Shown here piece after piece: positions 41,603 to 56,200 of a DNA stretch of 64,000 bases (the stretch's first letter is position 1; each line of letters begins with the position of its first letter). Origin of the DNA: Ascaris suum. Its lineage: Eukaryota; Nematoda; Chromadorea; Rhabditida; Ascarididae. The notes below the pieces were generated by a model, which saw nothing but the letters and a program-made list of their open reading frames with translations, made no database searches and had not been told where the DNA came from. The position numbers were made by a program, and so were the translations under genes. Location: assembly GCA_013433145.1 (NCBI GenBank), contig CM024187.1:2496826-2560825 (forward strand), read 5' to 3'.

Positions 41603-44600
41603 ATGGTCATCAGCGGGCCAACACTTAACGTTGTCTACGGTGCTAAGAGCAGCAGTGTCAGCCCGCTTGGCGCCTCAACTCCCACTTCATTTGGTTATAC
41701 AACAGCAGATATTTGCTGCGGCAATTTCTCGACATCACAACATCATCACTCTAATACAAACTACTTGCTGACAACGGGTTGCACTCAACACACTATAATG
41801 CCCATCGTTGAGATGAGCCGTGAGAGTCGCCATGTACATGTTCTCGGCCTACCGGACGCCCTTTCCGAAGAGCGCGTATCCAACTTTTTCTCAACGTAAT
41901 ATAGCATTATTATCAAATGCACATAAATCATTCGAGTACGCTTCTATGCTAGAATCGTGAGATTGTCGGGCAACTGATATGTACCTTCAAGTTTAAAATT
42001 AGTGAGGGTTTAATTGTGAAAGTGCAACTAAGTTGTCGTCAGTGGGAAGAATTGTTCTCAAGGGTTTTGATTGTTTTCGGAGATGTACCTTTGAGTTTTA
42101 TTCATCCGTCACACTTCTCTTTGTTCCTAGGAAAAAACAATTCAATCTCTGCCGAGTTGAATGGTTTACGTTTTTCTTTCTTAATTTAGCGCCCTGTCCA
42201 GTTCATTTCTTGTAACAGTGAAAGCTTGATGAGATAATGCTTAACACTCTTACTTGTAATGTGATTTTTGAGTGCATCGTGCAGTTTTGATGCGAATCAG
42301 TTCAAAAGGTTGCAGATTCGGTCGCGTGCAGAAAGCGGAACGCTTGTCGAGTAGTGGTGTGGTCGTAAGTTTTATGGACGTTCGTTCGGCACAGAAGGCA
42401 CACTCGGCCGAGCCGAAATTCGACGGCCATCAGCTGCGGATCACATTCCATGATCAGAGCAAGAAGTGAGGCATCGTCTCTTCCTGTTACGCTCCCTGTG
42501 AGCCGCATACCTCTGTTGAAGTCGACTTACAAGGAGCAATCTATATCTATCTGTACCTAAATATACGCTAACGAGCTGTGCCTTATCCAGTCTTCGATCT
42601 TAATTCCTGTCGGATTTTCATCCGCATTGAGCGACAATGTAACCTACTGCTGCGTCGCTTCTTCGTCGTTTTCTGGTACTACATTGGGGGCGCGTTTTAT
42701 ATGTACCGCCTCATGCTGATGCATTTGTCGTTTTCGTTTATACAGACTGCTACTGTTGCTGCTGATGCATATGTTCAAGTGTTAGCCGTATGGCGTACTA
42801 TAGCAGCTTTCTATGAACTTAATTTCATCCAAGCATTCGACGTGTTGCGCACAACTGCGTTTAAATTTTAAGCACTTCTCTGATTTTACGGTCATCAGCT
42901 TTCGAATTTTCAATCTCATTTCATCTTTAACTCTACAGATTTCTTTTTTTCGCTGAAAGTCAACAAAACTAAGTCAAAGTTCCATATGTGATAACTATAA
43001 TCTCTTATTGTGGTTAATATACGTAAATGAGTGCATTTAAGCATTGATGAGGCTACTTTGAAGAGGATATTGCATTGTTTTTCGCAAACGTATAACTGAT
43101 TAATCTAATGCTTCGGCATTCATTTTCATACGATGTTCAAATATGCAAAAATTAGCTCAATGATATTTTTCCAAACACAATATTTAGCGCTATTGGCATT
43201 ACAGTTACGCATTTAGTGGTTATATTCGCATGCCACATTGAATTGATCTTTCATTAGTGACATTTTTCCACATATTAGTAAATACTTCGATCATAATAAA
43301 AGTCCAATATGATGAAATGAATGCAACTCGTTGACGCTTAATTTGTTTCGCATAACGTGAAATTCGCTCAATTGAATTCTTTCAAGAAGTGCAAATAATA
43401 TCTAAAAGAAAAAAAAAAAAGAAAGAAGAATTTTGATGTTCTTCGATTATCAAACATTAATTTGATTAATTTCTATCGATATAAAATATTTCTTTCATTG
43501 TGATATATATTTTTAAGCCTTTTTAAGGTTTTGTTAAACAATCGGTTCACTGAAGAAAACCCTTTAAAAGAAAAAAAAAACGATCTCTTCAATTTATAAG
43601 CATTTTTAATGAGTGTGAAAATTACAGCACTATATTTATTAATTATTGCTGTATTTATAATTTAGAATATTATTCGTTTCAATTTTTAAATGCTTGAAAA
43701 TCTATTAGAATATAATTAACTAAGAGAAGGTGTGTATGTGAGAGGTAATTTTGCGATTTTGCATCGCATGTTGAATACTTGCATTTTTTTTTTCTATAGT
43801 TCTACCGCCATTTGAAGCAATCTCTTCGTCAATAATATTCATAATGAAATGGCCAATTTTGGCCGAATTTTTATATGCTTTTTGCTTGCTGATTTAGAAA
43901 ACATTATGTCTTTAATGGCATAGTCTATTGTTTGCGCCTTATCTATAACATTGTCTAGTCTATTTTCTCACCGAAATGCAGTGGCCGATCGCGTTCTAGG
44001 AAAATCGCACATGTTGGCATAATTTACGAATTAAAAAAAAAAAACAAAAAAAACAGCTGATTTTATAATTGTTGACATTTTGCCCAATTCACATATCGCG
44101 CATTCGCTCTTCTGCAATTCTTACGACTATTTTTGCAAAAGAATGAGTCGTGGAATTGTTCAATGCATGCAATGGCGCACGAGCGATTACTTAAATGAAA
44201 TTTAGCTTATATCTATTGTATTTTATTGTTGTGAATGTGTTTGCATTAGGTGAATCGCTTTTCCCTTCTCTATTCAAATAATAACTACGATTACCATATT
44301 CTCATGAATTGTTGGGTTATAGCGCAACAACATTAAGCTATATGAGATATCAATGAAATGCTGAAAAATGCGCCAATCGCTCATCAATTATCAAAATATG
44401 CGTATTTAATATTCGTGAAAAACGTTTACTTTTCAGTTGCTTCGCCTATACTAATTAATGGTCGCACTTGAGACTTGAGGTAGTTAACACTCGAGCCCAC
44501 ACACATGAGTGATTGACTGATGGTGTAGTTGAAGCTGATGTGCTAGTGCTCTCGAGATACATACATTAAATTTGTCTACTGTCTATTAATATTAGTGAAT

Positions 44601-47188
44601 GTATGTCTACATCGACGACCAGAGAGTATGATTTGTTTGTGTGTGTTTTACTTTCATGATGTTTACGGTGCTGAGTGAGTACGGGAAAGTTGTTTGCTTG
44701 CGATTTGAAACAAATAAAGCTGAGGCGCAATTTTTTTTTTTTTTTTTGTTCATCTAAATCGTTGAGAGGTTTACTTATGATAGCCATACGGGCTCAGCTG
44801 TCAATAATTTCTTTCCTGAGGTAAATTTTGTTTTCGTCGAAGTATAAGATCGTTATTGGAGAGGTTGAGTTTAACGAATGACTTTAAGATTTTCTTTATC
44901 TTCTCGGGTTTTTAATGAAAGGAATTTCTAAAATTCTTTTTTTTTTTTCTATGAGCAAAAGCCGTTTATCGACCATGATTTCGGAGGCTTAATTTCTAAG
45001 TTACTGGGCCACGTTGAATTGATTTGTTTGATCAAAAAGTCTGAGGATTTTGCGCAAGGTGTGATGTGTGTTAGAACTTAATAGGCGCTTTTTTTAAAAT
45101 TATAAGTCGAAGCCAAGACAAATGAGATATCTCAGCAGCTGTTATTCCATATTCATTTAAGCGCAGTCATTCTTGTCTCAGTTGCTCTCCTATTGCTTAC
45201 CTTGGCCTGTCGTTGTCGTGTCTATCTTGTTGTTGCTTGTATTGGTCGGTCTTTCTTTCATCCTTTTTCCTAAGCCGTTTTCAATTGCTTCCTCTTTTTT
45301 TGTTATTATTTTGGTTTTTATCAGATTTGTTATTAGCACTGTAGTGGTCGAAAGTGATGCATATATTTTCGAAATTAGATCAGCAGCATTTTTTATTGAG
45401 GAATTTAAAAGTATTTTCGATATGAGAATCATATGAGTAAACAAATATTAGGTAACGGAAAAGGAAAACAACAATTTCTATCATTGTAGTTTTCTATTAG
45501 TATAAGTGTGTTGAGAGATGATGACGTGTTTGGATGGAAATATATATTGCAGTGGGATTGTGAGCTCGTCAGTGCCGAGCGGTGGCGTGGTCTCGCCACA
45601 GACAAGCAAACCAACCGTTAGTGGAGCTGCATCCGGTGACTCACATCGTAGATCCAGCGAATTACACTCGCCCGGTTCGTCCTCATCTAAACACAAAGAG
45701 AGGTAAACAACAACAAATTATTAATGTCGTTTAGGGAACATGACAGCCATCTACAAATAATGACATCCGACACATTGTTGTGCCCTTACATTCACAAGCT
45801 CCTCAAAAATAGACATGCTTTAGAACGGCTAGGTCGCCTGACGGCTCTAAGTTGTTGTCAACAGGTTATTGTGCTTGCAGTTTTGTTCATTGCGTTATTG
45901 GAAAACATGCTGTAGTTTTTCGAGGTGATATTAACACGACTTGCTTCGCTGATTGTGAAGCTCATTTCAGTATCCCTTTTTGGACGTCGTATTTTCAGGT
46001 CATCACAGCATCGTGTAGCCTCATCGTCATCACGTCGTGCATCTCGGGAGCGTTGTACTTCATCGCGTGGCGAAGAACGCTCACAGCGCTCTCGAACCTC
46101 CGTTAACGCTGACCGGTGGGATATGAAAACCATTTAAAAGCATACCTAAACACTTATATACTGATCGTTCTCTTATACTACTCATGTCACGTCATAAACA
46201 AGATGCTTCGTTTTGAATGTTTTGGTTATCGTTGTTCGAGTGTGATTCTCGAGACGATTGTTGGACAACGTTTCAGATGTGAACAATATTGTTATCAGCG
46301 AACATTTTTTAAGTGTCTGTCGAACATTTTCAAATCGCCCTTTGAAGCGAGCATTTTACTCACGAAGTTTAGTAGTAAATTACTTTATCCCCGATCCTAT
46401 AGTTCTTACGTGGGTGCACTTGCTCCGATCCTCAATACACTGAAATAAAAGATTTGTTTCCCAATCACCTACTTAATTTTCAACTTTATGTTCATTCATG
46501 CCGATGTTTTCATCGCCAAGCAGGAAAAACCATCAATAGTTAAACAAACTATAATGCTTACTACTCGCTCGAACATTTATGACCTTGCCGTATCACCTAT
46601 AAGTTTGGAAGAGTTATCAAAATAAATGCATCACAGTTTTGAATTATTTACATTTTAGTAGAAACGGAGGCGAATCGCGCAATTCACGACGTTCACGTCG
46701 TTCGCCACGTTCGTCCGATTCTTCAGAGTCGAGTCGAGATTCGCCAAGTCCCAGGTAAACATCGTTAAGCCTTAACAACGAACATTCCTCATAAGTGACT
46801 CCAATACATAGCGCTTCCTTGAAGTCCTCTTTGAAGTCTTCATCAACTCTTTTTGCTCTTGCACTTGACATTCTCTATTTCATCTCTTTATATCTTTCTT
46901 TTACTTCATGAGGGACTGATTTGTTCTCTATAAAAAAAAATCCTCTTTATGCATATTCTCATTTCATTTGAATACCTCTTATCGATTTTGCACTATTGAG
47001 AATGCATCCACTAAACTCTCCACAATGGCATCATATGAATTTTATCACAGTCAGCTGTCACTTCTTAACAAACAATATAAGTTTATTTATGTGCTGAACA
47101 TATCGTTGTTTAGCGTGTGCATTGTTATTTTCGACGTTAATGGCTTTCTCAATAAGAATATATGAATATGAAGTATCGTTGATGAGTT

Positions 47189-47242
<54 letters not shown>

Positions 47243-50200
47243 ATGTATGTATGTATTTGTATTTGTATGTGTGTGTGTATGTGTATGTGTATGTTTGATG
47301 ATGTCATCGTTGAATCTTTAGTAGGAGTGAACGTTGGCAATAATCATAGTAGCTTTCACTTCAAACATCCACAAAGTTTTCAATCTCTTATATGCTGTTT
47401 TTTTCGTGTCTAATATTTGAATTCAGTACAGTGTCTTTTCATTTGATATCTTTACTCTTACCGTATTTTCTTTCTTAGAGATCGTTTCTGATTTATTGCC
47501 TACGGTAATGAAAGAGCGTTGTTACACTGCACAAACGTCATATAAGAAAGACATTCAATGAGCAGCTGCGTAATCTTGGAAATGAGTGATTGTGCACAGG
47601 TATAGGAGTATGGGGGGGGGGGGGGGGTTAGGCTGAAGATGTGCTCAACGGTGCCGGACGGTACGCGAAATTATCGTTTATAAATTCATTGAATAAAATT
47701 TCTTCCATTGAAAATCTTTTTTTTCCCCCCCAATCGTCGACGATATTATTTCATAGACCAGTTCCTTTTTTTTTGTTTAATGTTAGCGCATGCGTTTTCT
47801 TCATTTTCACAATAAAATAGCATCTGTAATATGTCTATTATGGTGATTTCAAGCGTTCTATTTCTCACTAATTATTGCATCGTTGAAAAATTTGTTTTTC
47901 AGTGATTTTAACCGTTTTTTTTTTTAAACCAGTTATTAGCAGCATTTTAAGCAATCGTATAAGCTGATTAAGAGGGAAGACGCTAAGCCAGTAAATCGCT
48001 TTCGCAAATTTGGCGCATATACACCATTGCATCGACCGTAATGAATCTTATATAACCGCAGTTTAAATTTAATAGCTAATACTCGTATATGTTTTAAAAA
48101 AAACTATAATATAATAAAACCAATAGTCTCATAATAAATGAAAGTACGATTATCATAGTTTTTTGCATAGTTATTAGTTCGATTTTTTGTTCTGTGTGTA
48201 TTTTGCCAGTGTTTTTTTTTTCCATTTTTCAAAGATTTGCATATTGGGCGATAGTTTTCGGCTTTCTTTTGAAGTTTTTTTTTACGATACTGATTTGCAT
48301 AATATAACAATTCAATATGATAGCGTTGTTTTTTCGAAGGTTGGAATCAGTGCTGCTTATTCATAACCGCATATTCTCTTATTGAAGCTATTTAGCCAAC
48401 AAGGCGCTATAAGGATCAGTGTTTACGAACTTACATAAGGATTTAACTGCACTATTTATCATAAAATGAGAATTTTGAACAATATGTCGCTATGTTATCG
48501 ATGGTGAATGAAAAAACTTCATTAGATCACTTAAAATATTCCACAGCAAATCATTTCAATTACAATCGTATAATCATCAAAAATTGTTCGAGGCCCATTC
48601 TCTCAACGTGAGGTTTTTCATTGAATATACAAATCACAATTCCCTTATGAACACGCATAATATTTGACAAAAAAAAAACATCGATTCAAATTACAAACTC
48701 CATACTACAGTGTGATTTATTATTGAAAAAGGTAGGCGCACATTTCTTAGCTACGTGCTGAACAATGGATTACGTTACTCGAGTCATTTTAGCTGCCATA
48801 AAGCTGCATTTTTCATGCGTTTCCGTTTGCACTTCAACGTTTCTAATGACGTTTTCTCTTTCTATTCCTAGAAGCGTGTTCGCTCTAATAGAACGTTTTA
48901 TGTGGCAAGAAGATGATCAAGGAAAGTTTTTTTTTTTTTTTTTTTGAGGGAAGTATAAGCGGATCAGTTGATTATCATAGCTAATATTATTTTTATGGTT
49001 AGGGACGACATCAAGCTAAAATGCGTCACAAATTTCTCATTTTGCCGTTTTTAGCAGATTCCCATCCGATGTTGGGGATATATATATATTATAAAAAAAA
49101 AAAAAAAAAAAAAATTGCACAGACAAAATTGTTAAGCATTTAATTATGCAAAAGGAAGAATATCTTCAAAAATTGAAAGATTATTCGCTCATTTTGAGCA
49201 ATTATTATCAATGAAATATTTTCTTGATGAGTTTTTTTTTTCCTTTGTCGTTGATAAATTGTGCAAATATAAACGTGCAAAGTAATAGCTAATTTGTATT
49301 ACTTTTTGACGATATCATATGTTGACATGAGAGTGATATAAAATGGTTGGCAAAAAAATTCAAAAAAAAAAAAAAATTGCTAAACCACAAAGCGAACATT
49401 TCACCTGTACTATATTACAAATTATGCAGTAAGGAGAATGAATTTTATACGATGACGAGTTGTGTGTTTTTAGAAAATAGCGTATTACATGATAACATCT
49501 CATTTTTGTTTTCAGTGAATTGTAGATCGTATACGATTCATAACTAATGACGTAGTACCCGTCAAGATGTTGCGAAGCTCATGAACCTCCTCCTCATCCT
49601 CCTCCTCCTCCTCATCCTCCTTCCTCCCCCTTCCGTTCCCATTTTGATTCCATTCTAAAATCGTTTCTTACCTCGCCGTCACAATTTCGTATTCAATGCA
49701 AAAGCGAACTATATGAAACAAGATGCGCTTTGTGTATTTATCTCGCTAATGTTTATGAGATTATTGTAATTTAATTAAGATTTCGATGAAATCCTTTCTG
49801 CTAAAGGTGCATTTTTGTTTAATTACTGAGTTACTTATTAACAAATTATTTCTGCAGCCGCGTGATTTGAAATAAAATTAAATAGTACATTGGAATGCTG
49901 TTTCATGCATTCAATTCACTTAAGAATTTGGGGGAAAATCGGCACGCATAGTGGAACTGCTTTATTTTTATATACGAATAATCAGCAAATAGCGTGATTT
50001 GCGGCATGAAATTTGAGAGAACTAAGGCTACCTTGAGGCTTTTTTTCCTGAGAAGAAAGTCACTGCCAGGGTAAAACGAAAAGTTAAATACAGAATTACT
50101 TTGCGAAAACGGTCGATACGAGTAGAGAAATTTATGTGTGGTAGTAGTTTCGGCTCAACGGACCGTAAATAAATCGTAAGTGTTGGTGAAGGAAATGCGG

Positions 50201-53200
50201 GCATTCGGGTCGCATTCATCACAACTGATCGATGGGCAGAATCTCGACCACTGCATAGGCTTTCTAAGGAGATATTTTGCCCACAGCAAAAAAAAAAGCC
50301 CGAAAGAGGGAAAAGGCAACGGGAAAGGAGGCGAAACTGCTGCCCGAAAGAGCGGCCATGTAGTGGCACCCGGCATGGTCCGTAGACTTATAATTTATAT
50401 AGACACTAATGTGCATTCATGGGGTTGCATAATTTCCTAGTACGCCTTTTAAACCGTTTTTTTTGGCCTGAAATCGATTGAAGGCTCGAGTGGAGGGGTT
50501 GGGAGATGGGAAACACGAGCGCTGTGTGAACTGATGAGATATCGTTGCATCTGAGGAATATATGCTATTTTTCTGTGGTAAGTTTGTGCCATTTTTTTTT
50601 TTGTTCCGAAAATTTGCTCTTTCTTTTGCGCTTAGGATTGCGCTTAAAAAGAGCAAACTTGAAGCGGGAATGGAATTAAATTTTTGAGGGGGGGAAAAAA
50701 ACTCGGAGCATTAGGATGGGCGATTTCGCAATCGAGCTGTTTATCGTTGTGTGGCGTCCGCTACGTCAGCTAATTATTGCAATCGTGTATGCAGAAGCAT
50801 AGCGCGCAGCTGCCACCCATTACTTCCATCTCTATGCGCAACGGCGACGCTTTCTCGTTGAGAGCAGATGTGCGAAGCAGTCATTTTGCGATAAAGCTGA
50901 CAGCCTTCGCCAGGGGACGTCGGCGATCGTGTGCGCATCGCTTCATGCTTGCGAAAGCAGTAGCGCATTTGGCATGTAGAGAGTAACCCTCACATCGATG
51001 GTCATATATAAACGTGATGTTCGAACTTTTGTCAAGCGCAGTTGTTAACTACAAGAAGAGGCAATATGTACGTCCATACAAAAGACAACATCTACTAGAA
51101 ACAGATGCGCAAGTTGTTGGAGTAGAAACTATCGCATGTTTTTTCATAATCCTCAACAGTGAACCTAGTTCGAGAGGAGAGGGTGGTATAATTTAGTGGG
51201 GGGGAGGGGGATTGCTAATTTATTGCGAAGGGGAGGGGAGTGGGGACGCAGGACGCATTTTGTTAGACGGAAAGAATCGACTGCTATGTAGTTGGCGGTT
51301 TTGGCTCACTCTAAACTATGCAAGCCAAATGACAAATGAGATTTTGCTTAGCATAGCGCTAGCAAACAAAAGTCACTTCATATTGGCGCAAAGAATGCAT
51401 TCATAAATTGTCACGCGTATATGCGTCTGAGAGTGTTCTACGTTTGTTGGTCGAATATAAACTAATGGGAATTCTGTTAGCGAAAGCAGCAATAAACAAC
51501 GATGCGTAGAAAGTGCACAAAAATTCAATATGTTAGAGCGTTATGTTTAGTGCAAGTAAGTAAACACTTTAAGATGCATTTCGATTCGTTCATTCAGGTC
51601 CGAAAAATTATACCCATCGTAGGCGCATAATGGCTTCGTCATTTGTGAATATTTGAATATTCTATTCTGCTTCATAGTAGCCATTTGAATTGCCGAAAGA
51701 TGGAGATTATGAAGCATCATGTTGTTCGCTTATTCAAATGAAATCTTACCCGATATTGCAGTTTAAAATACCGATAAGAGTTTTATGCTTATCATGTGTA
51801 TTATTCATTTGTTTTCACTTGGTAAGTTGCAACATAATTAGAAGCTAGTGGAAAATCGCTAATAAATCAACGATCATTCAGCATTTAAGGAGCTAACGGA
51901 CGTTGAAAAAGTTGACCTGTGAAATTGTAGATCAGCTTTTTTGATGAATTTCGCATGTATGCTGTTGAAAAAAAAGGCGATGTTTTCTAGTTTGCTTGCT
52001 TTGTTGAGAAATTTGCAGCAAGTTCTTTGCTTGAGGCATTCGAGACAAACGCTTAATATCAGCAGAAGTGATCATTGAATTATCAATGATGTTGATGCGA
52101 GGATATTGATAAGAAAGAAATAGAGCCATTTATGAGGAGCGGTGGTTTGATCAATTGCTGATATAGAAATCGCTCGTTAAGCTAATACTGTTAATGAACA
52201 ATGCGAGCCGCATAGTTGGTAGCAGATTTCATTGTACTGAATAGCCTGTCAAGTGAATGAATTTTTGGTTGTAATCTTTTGAGGTGGTCCATTTAGCGCT
52301 GTAAGTATATCCATCACGCAAAATGTTATACAAGGCAAATGATGTAATGTAGTTTTTTAAAGGATCAACTTATGTGTGACATATATTGATAACATTCCTC
52401 TAAGATAGAAGCATAGACGTGGATATAAAGCGATTAAAGTATGAGATGCGTCGTTGATCGATACATGAAAGTTTTTATGCTAGCATATATATAAGCTATT
52501 TCAGAGATTTTGTATTGTGAAGAGAGACATTAGCTCGGCTTTCAGCGGTTTATGTCACTTTTTTTTGAATTCTACATCTTGGATCCGTCAGCTCCTGCTA
52601 TATCGTTTACACTTCTTTCTTTAATGCGTTGTTTAAATTTGCTTACATTGTCGAACCTTTTGAAGTAATGTACAGTTCACATAGCGTTACTGATTTTTTC
52701 GGTAGGATTCTAGCTGTTTTCGTTGGCAACTATTGAATGTAACAAGGAAGATCCTCAATTCAAATATGGCCGAAAATTATCAAAGTATTTGGGAGGTTTT
52801 TTGAACATGCTGGTTATGTATTATCATTAAGTAATACAGTTAATATTTTTGAACCGAGTTACTCTATCATTCAAAGAACTCTTCTATAGCTGAAAGTGAT
52901 TTTCGTTTGTTATCAAATATTATTTCATCACTTGTAATTTATATATTTATATGTTTCTATTTCGAGAATTAAACTCAGCGATAATTTTGTGTTAGATATT
53001 TTGTGGCGAAATATTTGCTTATAATCATCCTCTATAGATTGTATTTTATGTGCAGCCGTCTTAAAAAAAATTGTTCCGCTATTTTTGAAAATATTTTTAC
53101 TATCGGTTTTTTTTTCTTGCAAATAAAAGTTTCCTCTCTAGGTGCACGAAGTACAGTAGTTGCACATTATCTGATTTCCTAGCTAGAAAAATTGCAACGC

Positions 53201-56200
53201 GTTTCCTTTTGCATATTTTATCGTTAATCAAAACTTTATGCTTTTTTTTTTTGCAGAGTTTTGTTGAAGAGAAATATGCATTTTTGTGACAAGTATAGCA
53301 GCTAAATGCTAAACACAAATATGCATTTGGTGGCAAGCAATTATGCGTCGTAGAAATCGTGCAAATAGATTTAAGTGAAATTTTTTCCACTTCAAATAAG
53401 ATTTAAATTATCGTCGACTATTTCAATCTTGAGTGTTCACTATATTGTCGTTTCGTTGCTTCTATTATATATCTTTCTGCCTTTTGCATGATTGCCATCA
53501 CCGTCTAAATACACAATTTGCTCAAATCTTCGTTGTAGTATTCAGTTTTGGTCATAATAAATCATTTTACAATTGATATAGAAGCCAAATCAAGAGGAAA
53601 ATATTTTAGTAATCGTTCTTCGCATGCCCATTCGCTTGTCTGTCGCTCGCTCGCACGGTATTTCTTGGTAGCGCAAGTATTCCACATTGTTGTTTCCATT
53701 GCCTTTAATGGATTTCCTCGATCGCTCCTTGATGCTTTTGGTGGATTCTCTTCTCATTCAACTTCTAAGTATAGCAGCCAAATTCGGGAGGAGGAAATAT
53801 TTCCGGTCTCAAGGAAATATCTTTACATTTGGAAGATATTCTGCAAATGTTTTTTAATTCGGCTAATTCGATCAGTTTTTCAAAAGTGTGTTGATAATTT
53901 CTCGAATTTATACTAGTAAATAATGCGCTTATAATATCGAACTATGTAGCTTGTAGTAGTTTTTATAAGATGAAAAACATTGCATAGTATTTACCTTCGC
54001 CATTGTTTCGCTCCAGGTTGTGATCATTTTCGGTGCTTCTTGTTAGGCTTTTCGCCGATATTTTTTCCGCTGCTCTTTTTCCTTTGTTGGATAATTGACG
54101 AATATTTATTCAGAAAAAAAAAGAAGTTATTGTGTCGGATTATGTTGTTGTTTGTTTGTTGAAAACAAAAATTCTATCATGTTCGCATAACCTTATCAAT
54201 CCTCCTTAAATATATTTTAAATAAAACTATGGAAAATTCCCAACAAATATTTCCTTAGCGGCGCTGCTATGAGTTTTACATTATGAGAGCGAGAGTTTTT
54301 CTCAACAACCTCCATAGGTGGGGGAAGAGGAAATTAAAGGTATCCATTTAAAGTATCTTCTCAAATGTTAAAAAAAATATCTAACTTTCACGATTGTGTA
54401 AAATGATGTCTTGTCTTGACTCCATATCTAGTCTAATCTTATATCGAGACGTTTGCTATCCTATGAATTGCAAGTTTCATTGTGCCGTACGCCAACCGTT
54501 CCCCAGCTGCGGAAGTCGGCATCGCCGAATCTATCATATCTCATAAAGCTTTTGGCCTTATTCAGATTCTTTCCACTTCAACCTGCGGGAATCATTTCAT
54601 CCTGAAATATTGAGGAATATAGAGCATAGGAATCTTTCAGCTAAAAAAAATACACAAATTTAGAAATGATCTCTTATATTTGCTCTATGGAAAGATGACT
54701 TTCAATCTCACTTAATATACGTTATTTATAGCGGTACATCGTCACATCATCACCATTCATCGAACGCTCCAACCGTACCATCGACGGTCATCAAATTGAA
54801 TACATCAAGTTCGCGACGAATGGAAGTTTTAGAGTCGAGTGGAACGCCTCACGATTCAACAAGCGTTTCGCTTAATACCACTTGCACACAATCGCCCATG
54901 CAAGGCATGCAAGGTAGTTGATTTCTTTATCTTTTAGCTCCATTTTTTTTTTTAATCCATAGAAACCGATCTTTTCTCATTTCTTTCCTCTTAATTCAAA
55001 GGTGATGGATATTTATGTCGCTAGATTTTCATCTCAAAACTTGTTTAGGTATTTATGTATCGAATTTGCCATCGTCACGAAGTGAATCATCTCTGAGAGA
55101 GTTTCTATCGAATGCCTTCAAGAAGTTCGGCAAAATCGTTCATATCGGATTTGAAATGGAATTCGCGCCGAATTTTGTCGAACAACGCAAAGCTCTCATT
55201 ATCTTTCAAAGGTTCTTTTTTTTTTTTGCTTAATTCTCTCAAATCCACTTGGCCAGCAGTTATTGCCATGCTACATATTACGCCTTAAACCACCAAATAC
55301 GTTTATCGATCGTAATACTAATGGCTTTCGGCCAGTTGCGCGTCCCTCAGAGACCATCGACGTGGTCTTTTGTGCATTTGCATTGTCTGTGATTTAGTCG
55401 AATCCATCATTGATCAGATCCGTATTGAGATTTTCTTTTCTTTGCAGTTCCAACGCACCTCTATTTTTTTAAATTTGCGACTGCGATACTGTGATACTCT
55501 ATTATGGGATGGAATTTAAAAGTTGCTTCTAAGTTTGTTGGAATTCAGAGATATTTTCGTTTACTTTCTGCTCATCGAAAAGGCGCCGCATCAGTTTTTC
55601 ACGGTGAAATATCTTTTTTTTTAGATTGAACCGGCTGTTTTTTCTTCATCACTTTTGCATTACATAATATAATAATTGAGATTAAGCTGAAAATTAAAAA
55701 TATGTGATTTCTTTCTTCAATAATGCAATGATGCGAAATCGAAGACAGCAAGCCTATGGAGGGAATCTCCGAACTCCTTAATGCCCTTAGTTATAGAGTT
55801 ATTTCCCAGCAGGACTTCAACGTCTTCTCTCTAACTTCCTAAAACCCGCATTATTGTAGAGGAGGTTTGCTGCTGATTTTGCGACTGTTGAATTATTATT
55901 ATGGTTAAGACTGGTCGAGGTGGACAGGCTGCTCAACGATGTGCACCATTTACTGGGCTTGAGGCTGAAGATCAAACTCGCCAGCCATATGGTCGTCACG
56001 GAAGCGTACAATAACTTGCTAATGTTGACCAGCGCTCAGGCTAGTGCAATCTCTAGCACTAACCTCAGCACCTCACACGACACCCCTTCTACCTACTCGC
56101 GATCCTTCATCAAGGTTCTCTTCATCTGTTCAAATTAGCATATATGCAGATCACATTTTATGACTTCTGAACTGATTGCAGCCTGAGGCGAATTTCATTC

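Larger units (their letters stand above)
46755..54731 (+). other. din-1 intron 5 (8 kb)
   Basis: The largest intron. It holds a composite GT/ATGT microsatellite (47187-47293), a 16-base G run (47612-47627), a TCC-rich pyrimidine tract (49587-49635), a GC-rich patch near 50.1-51.0 kb, G-rich clusters at 51196-51245, and a possible small exon at 53610-53657. Confidence 0.6.

Noticed and set aside
42007..42020. Partial match to nematode SL1 RNA (GGTTTAATT)
   Set aside because: Only nine bases match; the rest of the leader and the Sm site are absent.
45173..45436. Hydrophobic 87-residue frame that looks like a membrane protein
   Set aside because: Low-complexity Val/Leu/Phe from T-rich intron sequence, TTG start, no splice support.
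47149..47340. His/Thr and Cys/Val repeat frames
   Set aside because: Produced by the GT/ATGT microsatellite.
53548..53916. 122-residue plus-strand frame in din-1 intron 5
   Set aside because: The Phe/Ile/Arg-rich translation has no family, and its frame does not fit the din-1 phase. Only a 48-base sub-stretch in another reading is kept as a candidate.
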